A stretch of DNA of 10,855 nt from Comamonadaceae bacterium (GTDB lineage: Bacteria > Pseudomonadota > Gammaproteobacteria > Burkholderiales > Burkholderiaceae). The stretch is from NCBI GenBank assembly GCA_947377705.1, contig CANCGU010000072.1:1-10855 (forward strand), in the 5' to 3' direction. The first letter of the stretch is position 1. Each line of letters begins with the position of its first letter. Below, one piece after another: positions 7,347-10,855 of the stretch. The notes beneath the pieces are model-generated. The model searched no databases, was not told the origin of the DNA, and saw nothing but the letters and a program-made list of their open reading frames with translations. The translations under genes and the position numbers were made by a program.

Positions 7347-8198
7347 TCAGTAGCTTAACTGCGCCACATCGCGCAGCACTTCTGCGGTGGTGGTGGGCAA
7401 GTCAAAGTATTCCAAGTAGGCAGGGATTTGCTCAAACAACATGTCTGAGCCCACCTGCACACGGCAGCCACGGTTTTTCGCAGCTTGCAAGAAAGCCGTC
7501 ATTTCTGTTTTCATCACGACTTCGCCCACAAATGCGTCGGGCGAAATACGCGACACGTCCATCGGCAAGGCATCGCCTTCGTTCATGCCCATGGGCGTGG
7601 CGTTGACCACCAAATCATGATCTGCGGGGTCATTCGACCCCGTGCGCACATCGATTTGAGGATAGTTTTGTTTCAAGCGTTGGCCTAATGCCTCAGCGGA
7701 AGCGGTGTTCACATCAAACAAGCTGATGGCGGCAATGCCTGTGCCAGCCAGCGATGCGGCAATCGCGCAACCCACACCGCCCGAGCCGACCACCAGCACA
7801 CGTTTACCGTTGAGGTCAAAACCTTTGCGCTGCACACCGCGCACAAAGCCCGCACCATCAAACATGTCGCCGACCAAACGGCCATCCGCCAGCTTTTTCA
7901 CGGCGTTACATGCACCGGCGACGCGTACGGTGGGCGTGACTTCGTCGAGCAAACCCACCGTCACCACCTTATGTGGCATGGTGATGAGCGCGCCGCAAAT
8001 GTTGGTGAGGCTGAACACCGACTTCAAGAACACTGGGTAATCAGGTGTCTGGCAGCCCATAGGCACGACCACCGCATTGATGCCCGCACTAGAGAAGTAC
8101 GGGTTGTAAATCATGGGGGACTTGAAGGAATGTGTAGGAAAACCGATGTGGGCAATCAGCTGCGTGTTGCCGTTGATGGAGATGCCGTACTGACTCAT
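7347..8198 (-). CDS. AroE-like quinate/shikimate dehydrogenase, divergent from biosynthetic AroE
   Basis: This is a shikimate/quinate dehydrogenase family enzyme of 283 residues, reversibly oxidising the C3 or C5 hydroxyl of shikimate or quinate. The catalytic Lys77 (ITMPHK) and Asp114 (MFDGAGF) are conserved. The nucleotide fold shows GSGGVG at 138-143, NATPMGM at 199-205 and GSDMLFEQ near the end. The residue ending the second Rossmann strand is Asp162 (SLFDVN) where NADP+ enzymes have the basic NRT motif. NAD+ use, typical of catabolic members, is therefore expected. Several substrate-site residues differ from E. coli AroE: HSFKSP instead of HSKSP and ALITMPHK instead of NVTVPFK. The ATG at 8198 lies three bases after the aroQ stop with no clear Shine-Dalgarno site, so translation is probably coupled. 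Whether it prefers quinate or shikimate cannot be told. Confidence 0.9.
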   Translation of the reverse strand: MSQYGISINGNTQLIAHIGFPTHSFKSPMIYNPYFSSAGINAVVVPMGCQTPDYPVFLKSVFSLTNICGALITMPHKVVTVGLLDEVTPTVRVAGACNAVKKLADGRLVGDMFDGAGFVRGVQRKGFDLNGKRVLVVGSGGVGCAIAASLAGTGIAAISLFDVNTASAEALGQRLKQNYPQIDVRTGSNDPADHDLVVNATPMGMNEGDALPMDVSRISPDAFVGEVVMKTEMTAFLQAAKNRGCRVQVGSDMLFEQIPAYLEYFDLPTTTAEVLRDVAQLSY

Positions 8199-8201
8199 GA
8201 T

Positions 8202-8645
8202 TTATTTAGACGATTGAACAGCAGACACGGCTGCACGCAAAGCCAACGCATAGCTGTCAGCACCAAAGCCACAAATTTGGCCTTTCACAATTTCGGCAAA
8301 CACCGACTTGTGCCGAAATTCTTCACGGGCGTGAATGTTGGACATGTGCAGCTCGACTACAGGGCAAGTCAACACAGCCAGGGCATCGCGAATGGCATAG
8401 CTGTAATGGGTCCAAGCGCCAGCGTTGATTAGCACAGCGTCGACGTTATCAAAGTAGCCTTGATGAATACGCTCACACATGTCACTTTCACTGTTGGTCT
8501 GATAGCACGTCACCTCAGCACCTAATTCTTTGCCAAGCGTATGCAAATTGGCATTGATCTCATCGAGTGTGATGGTGCCATATTGCTTGGGATCGCGTTT
8601 ACCAAACATGTTGTGGTTCACGCCGTGCAGCATCAAGACTTTCAT
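8202..8645 (-). CDS. aroQ: Type II 3-dehydroquinate dehydratase
   Basis: This is a small dodecamer-type dehydratase converting 3-dehydroquinate to 3-dehydroshikimate; 147 residues, normal for type II enzymes. From the ATG at 8645, conserved positions are Asn10, Arg17 and Tyr22 in HGVNHNMFGKRDPKQYG; the Arg and Tyr carry out catalysis. Asn74 and His80 are in LINAGAWTHYSYAIRDAL. His100 is in ELHMSNIHAREEFRHKS, which also holds the substrate-binding arginines. The first signature differs from the common LNGPNLN: Pro is Val and the Leu-Asn pair has His. The start at 8645 has AGGGA eight bases upstream. A TTG two codons further up is unlikely. With the AroE-like, dehydratase and TRAP genes around it, a catabolic (QuiB-like) role is more likely than aromatic amino acid synthesis. 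Confidence 0.93.
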   Translation of the reverse strand: MKVLMLHGVNHNMFGKRDPKQYGTITLDEINANLHTLGKELGAEVTCYQTNSESDMCERIHQGYFDNVDAVLINAGAWTHYSYAIRDALAVLTCPVVELHMSNIHAREEFRHKSVFAEIVKGQICGFGADSYALALRAAVSAVQSSK

Positions 8646-8653
8646 ATGCAACT

Positions 8654-8658
8654 TCCCT
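8654..8658 (-). promoter_or_regulatory. Shine-Dalgarno site for aroQ
   Basis: AGGGA on the minus strand sits eight bases before the ATG at 8645 and supports that start over the TTG at 8649-8651. Confidence 0.65.
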
Positions 8659-8682
8659 TAAGAATTTTTAGATTCATTCAAC

Positions 8683-8715
8683 AAAAAAAGCTTCGCCGCA
8701 TTCAAGCGGCGAAGC
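8683..8715 (-). terminator. Rho-independent terminator after dctP, before aroQ
   Basis: A perfect 10-bp GC-rich stem (8706-8715 with 8690-8699) and a 6-nt loop are followed on the minus strand by seven T residues (8683-8689). This is a textbook intrinsic terminator, 13 bases past the dctP stop. It lies only 38 bases before the aroQ start, so the enzyme genes depend on readthrough or on a promoter overlapping this region. I could not identify a convincing one. Confidence 0.9.
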
Positions 8716-8728
8716 ATCACGAAGCCAA

Positions 8729-9751
8729 TTACTTGGACTTCTTAGCAGGCGCAGCTGAACGCGCCTTATCGATTTCAGCTTGCAACTCTTTGACCAAGTC
8801 TTGACCAACAGTCACGCCATGCTTGGCCGTCACAGGGCGCATCTTGTCACGCAAGATAGACATTTCAGACTCAGATAACTGGGTCACTTGCATGCCGTTC
8901 TTCTTCAGGTTGGCCAACAAGCTCGCTTCCAAATTGCGTGCGGTTTCGCGCTGAAACTTGGCAGACTCTGTCGCAGCGTCAGCCACCACTTTTTTCTCAG
9001 CCGCGCTCAAGGTATCCCAGAACTTCTTGCTGATCACCACAGACTGTGGGTTGTATTGATGCGCCGTCAACACCATGTGCTTTTGCACTTCGTACAACTT
9101 AGCACTGTTGATGGTGGGGATGGGGTTTTCTTGACCATCCACAGCACCTTGTTCCAAAGCGGCATACAACTCAGGGAATGGCAGTGGTGTGGGGTTGGCA
9201 CCCAAAGCTTTCACCCAATCCACGTTGATCGGGTTTGGAATCACGCGCAACTTCAGGCCTTCGAGGTCAGACACTTTGTTGATGGCACGCTTGCCATTGG
9301 TGATGTGACGAAAGCCCAGCTCGTAGTAAGCCAAACCGATCAAACCTTTTTCTTCCAACTTGGCATGCATCTTCTTACCGAAGGCGCCGTCAACCACTGC
9401 GTCGGCTTCTTTGGTGGTAGCAAACATGAATGGAAAATCGAACACGCCAAATTCTTTGACTTGGCTAGCGAAGATGCCAGAGTTCATGGAAGCCATTTCA
9501 AGGGAACCACCTTGGATGGCAGACACGTTGGCTTGGTCGCTACCCAAAGTGCCACCTGGGAAGATGTTGACTTTGAGCTTGCCGCCGGAGTTCTTCTCGA
9601 CGATCTCTTTGAATTTTTCCATGCCTTGCACGATGGGGTGACCCGCACTGTTCTGGTTGGCAAACTTGATGGTTTTCACTTGTGCCGAAGCGATGCCCAT
9701 AGCGGCCATGGCTACGGTCGCGATCACAGTCTTGATAAATACACGTTTCAT
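8729..9751 (-). CDS. dctP: TRAP transporter substrate-binding protein, DctP family
   Basis: This is the periplasmic binding protein of a tripartite ATP-independent (TRAP) transporter, 340 residues. Residues 1-23 form a signal peptide (MKRVFIK, hydrophobic core, ASA then Gln24). The mature protein shows the DctP pattern. GGTLGSDQANVSAIQGGSLEM lies at about 67-86 and FDFPFMF at 104-110. LEGLKLRVIPNP contains Arg169, the conserved arginine that grips the substrate carboxylate. LYAALEQGAVDGQENP follows at 195-210. The C-terminus is Lys/Ala-rich. The ATG at 9751 has AGGAG eight bases upstream. The permease gene dctM lies directly upstream and the hydroaromatic-acid enzymes directly downstream, suggesting quinate, shikimate or a similar carboxylate as ligand. 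A terminator follows the gene. Confidence 0.94.
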   Translation of the reverse strand: MKRVFIKTVIATVAMAAMGIASAQVKTIKFANQNSAGHPIVQGMEKFKEIVEKNSGGKLKVNIFPGGTLGSDQANVSAIQGGSLEMASMNSGIFASQVKEFGVFDFPFMFATTKEADAVVDGAFGKKMHAKLEEKGLIGLAYYELGFRHITNGKRAINKVSDLEGLKLRVIPNPINVDWVKALGANPTPLPFPELYAALEQGAVDGQENPIPTINSAKLYEVQKHMVLTAHQYNPQSVVISKKFWDTLSAAEKKVVADAATESAKFQRETARNLEASLLANLKKNGMQVTQLSESEMSILRDKMRPVTAKHGVTVGQDLVKELQAEIDKARSAAPAKKSK

Positions 9752-9780
9752 GTCAGTGTCTCCTGATGAACTTTGCGGTC

Positions 9781-9831
9781 GTACGCCAAAGAAAGGTCCC
9801 CCTGTCTGGCGTACCCGGACAGACAGGGGGA
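9781..9831 (-). repeat. Overlapping inverted repeats between dctM and dctP, possible mRNA pseudoknot
   Basis: A perfect 12-bp inverted repeat (9797-9808 with 9820-9831) encloses an 11-nt loop. An 8-bp inverted repeat (9781-9788 with 9807-9814) interlocks with it: six loop bases (9809-9814) are complementary to 9781-9786. In the mRNA this allows either two competing hairpins or an H-type pseudoknot. There is no clean T run after the main stem, so it is not a standard intrinsic terminator. It may protect the dctM 3' end, cause partial termination or affect dctP expression. Confidence 0.75.
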
Positions 9832-9838
9832 AAGAAAC

Positions 9839-10855
9839 TTAATATAACCAGCGCGCAGGCACCATCACGATGGATGGGAACAGCACCATCAAGAACATGA
9901 CGATGAACTGCACGGCCATGAAAGGCATGACACCGCGTGTCACATCATCCATGCGCATACGACCCACACCCGCCACGACGTTCAGCACAGTACCCACTGG
10001 CGGTGTGACCAAGCCAATCGAGTTGTTGATGATGAACAACACACCAAAATACACAGGGTCAATGCCAGCCGCTTTGACGATGGGCATCAACACAGGTGTC
10101 AAGATCAAAATAGTAGGCGTCATGTCCATCGCCGTACCGACGACCATGCACAACACCATGATGGCTGCCATCAGCATGGTGGGGTTACCCAACAAAGGCT
10201 CAAGCAAACTTACCACTTGTGCTGGCAAGTTGGCCACGGTGATCAACCAAGCCGACACCATCGCAGCAGCCACCAAGAACATGATCACCGACGTTGTTTT
10301 AGCCGCCATGCGGAACACATCAAACAACTGCGACCAAGTGAGCTCACGGTAAATCACACCGGCCACAAACAAAGCATAAACGGCAGCCACCACCGCAGCC
10401 TCTGTGGGTGTGAACACGCCCATGCGCAAACCCACCAAGATGATGAGCGGCAGCATCAAGGCCCAACCCGCTTCGCGCATCGCAGCAAACACTTCTGCGC
10501 TTGTCTTGCGTGCAGGAGGCGTCAAGTCTTCTTTGCGTGTGCACCACCACCATGTGGCCCACAAACCCGCAGCCAAGACGATGCCAGGAAAAATACCAGC
10601 CAAGAACAACTTGCTGATGGAGACGTTGGCAGCGACACCAAAAATCACAAAACCAATCGAGGGGGGAATGATGGGACCGATCACACCGCAAGCGGCAATC
10701 AAGCCACCGCTGCGTGCTTTGTCGTGCCCTGCTTTGACCATCATGGGCAAGAGCAATGCGGTCAAGGCAGCGGCGTCAGCCACTGCAGAGCCAGACAGCG
10801 CCGACAACAAACAGGCCGCAACAATCGTCACGTAACCCAAACCACCACGGATGTG
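9839..10855 (-). CDS. dctM: TRAP transporter large permease, DctM family, 5' end cut by window edge
   Basis: This is the large membrane subunit that drives sodium-coupled import with the binding protein. The frame stays open to base 10855, so 338 C-terminal residues are seen of a usual 425 or so. An internal TTG at 10840 is not the start. GLGYVTIVAACLLSALSGSAVADAAAL near the visible N-end, GPIIPPSIGFVIFG about 50 residues later, GVFTPTEAAVVAAVYALF and TPPVGTVLNVVAGVGRM are DctM hallmarks. About eight or nine hydrophobic segments can be counted. The small permease gene dctQ is not in the window and probably lies upstream, beyond 10855. The order here, permease before binding protein, differs from the frequent dctP-dctQ-dctM order. 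It ends 87 bases before dctP, with the interlocked inverted repeats in between. Confidence 0.95.
   Translation of the reverse strand, partial: HIRGGLGYVTIVAACLLSALSGSAVADAAALTALLLPMMVKAGHDKARSGGLIAACGVIGPIIPPSIGFVIFGVAANVSISKLFLAGIFPGIVLAAGLWATWWWCTRKEDLTPPARKTSAEVFAAMREAGWALMLPLIILVGLRMGVFTPTEAAVVAAVYALFVAGVIYRELTWSQLFDVFRMAAKTTSVIMFLVAAAMVSAWLITVANLPAQVVSLLEPLLGNPTMLMAAIMVLCMVVGTAMDMTPTILILTPVLMPIVKAAGIDPVYFGVLFIINNSIGLVTPPVGTVLNVVAGVGRMRMDDVTRGVMPFMAVQFIVMFLMVLFPSIVMVPARWLY

Noticed and set aside
8888..9766. 292-codon open frame on the plus strand opposite dctP
   Set aside because: The dctP reading is fully supported by signal peptide, motifs and Shine-Dalgarno site. The antisense translation is His/Phe/Val-rich shadow sequence.

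Overview
The window looks like chromosomal DNA of a betaproteobacterium of the order Burkholderiales, most likely Comamonadaceae (Limnohabitans/Rhodoferax-like). This is inferred from the RpoD sequence style, the codon use, the tightly packed TRAP/aromatic catabolism genes and the lone BLUF photoreceptor. No search was run, so the genus is a guess. I see no tRNA, rRNA, CRISPR array, insertion sequence or phage gene.

Layout. Positions 1-1809 (+) hold most of rpoD, the housekeeping sigma-70 gene, cut at its 5' end by the window edge. A strong hairpin at 1834-1862 terminates rpoD and, from the other side, ligB. Positions 1877-3084 (-) carry ligA-ligB, the two subunits of an extradiol protocatechuate 4,5-dioxygenase. 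Divergent from them, at 3172-4065 (+), is a LysR-type regulator. The 87-bp gap between these genes holds a clear inverted repeat that is a candidate operator. Next is a short BLUF blue-light sensor at 4129-4515 (+). From 10855 back to 4532 (-) runs a single-direction block: TRAP permease dctM (partial), TRAP binding protein dctP, type II 3-dehydroquinate dehydratase, an AroE-like dehydrogenase, an HPPD-like VOC protein, a sugar-phosphate-isomerase-like 3-dehydroshikimate dehydratase and an aldo/keto reductase.

How the genes fit together. The set spells out a quinate/shikimate catabolic route. The TRAP system would import the hydroaromatic acid. The AroE-like enzyme would oxidise quinate to 3-dehydroquinate or shikimate to 3-dehydroshikimate, and AroQ would dehydrate 3-dehydroquinate to 3-dehydroshikimate. 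The isomerase-fold dehydratase would aromatise this to protocatechuate, and LigAB would open the ring to 4-carboxy-2-hydroxymuconate semialdehyde. Later steps (ligC, ligI, ligJ, ligK functions) are not in the window. The aldo/keto reductase has no assigned step.

Most notable points. The two domains that are fused in Pseudomonas QuiC1 (isomerase-like N-terminus, HPPD-like C-terminus) are here two adjacent genes, in the opposite order on the transcript. The AroE-like protein departs from biosynthetic AroE at several substrate-site motifs and has an aspartate suggesting NAD+ use. A possible RNA pseudoknot lies between dctM and dctP. A classic terminator separates dctP from the enzyme genes. A blue-light sensor sits beside the putative pathway regulator.
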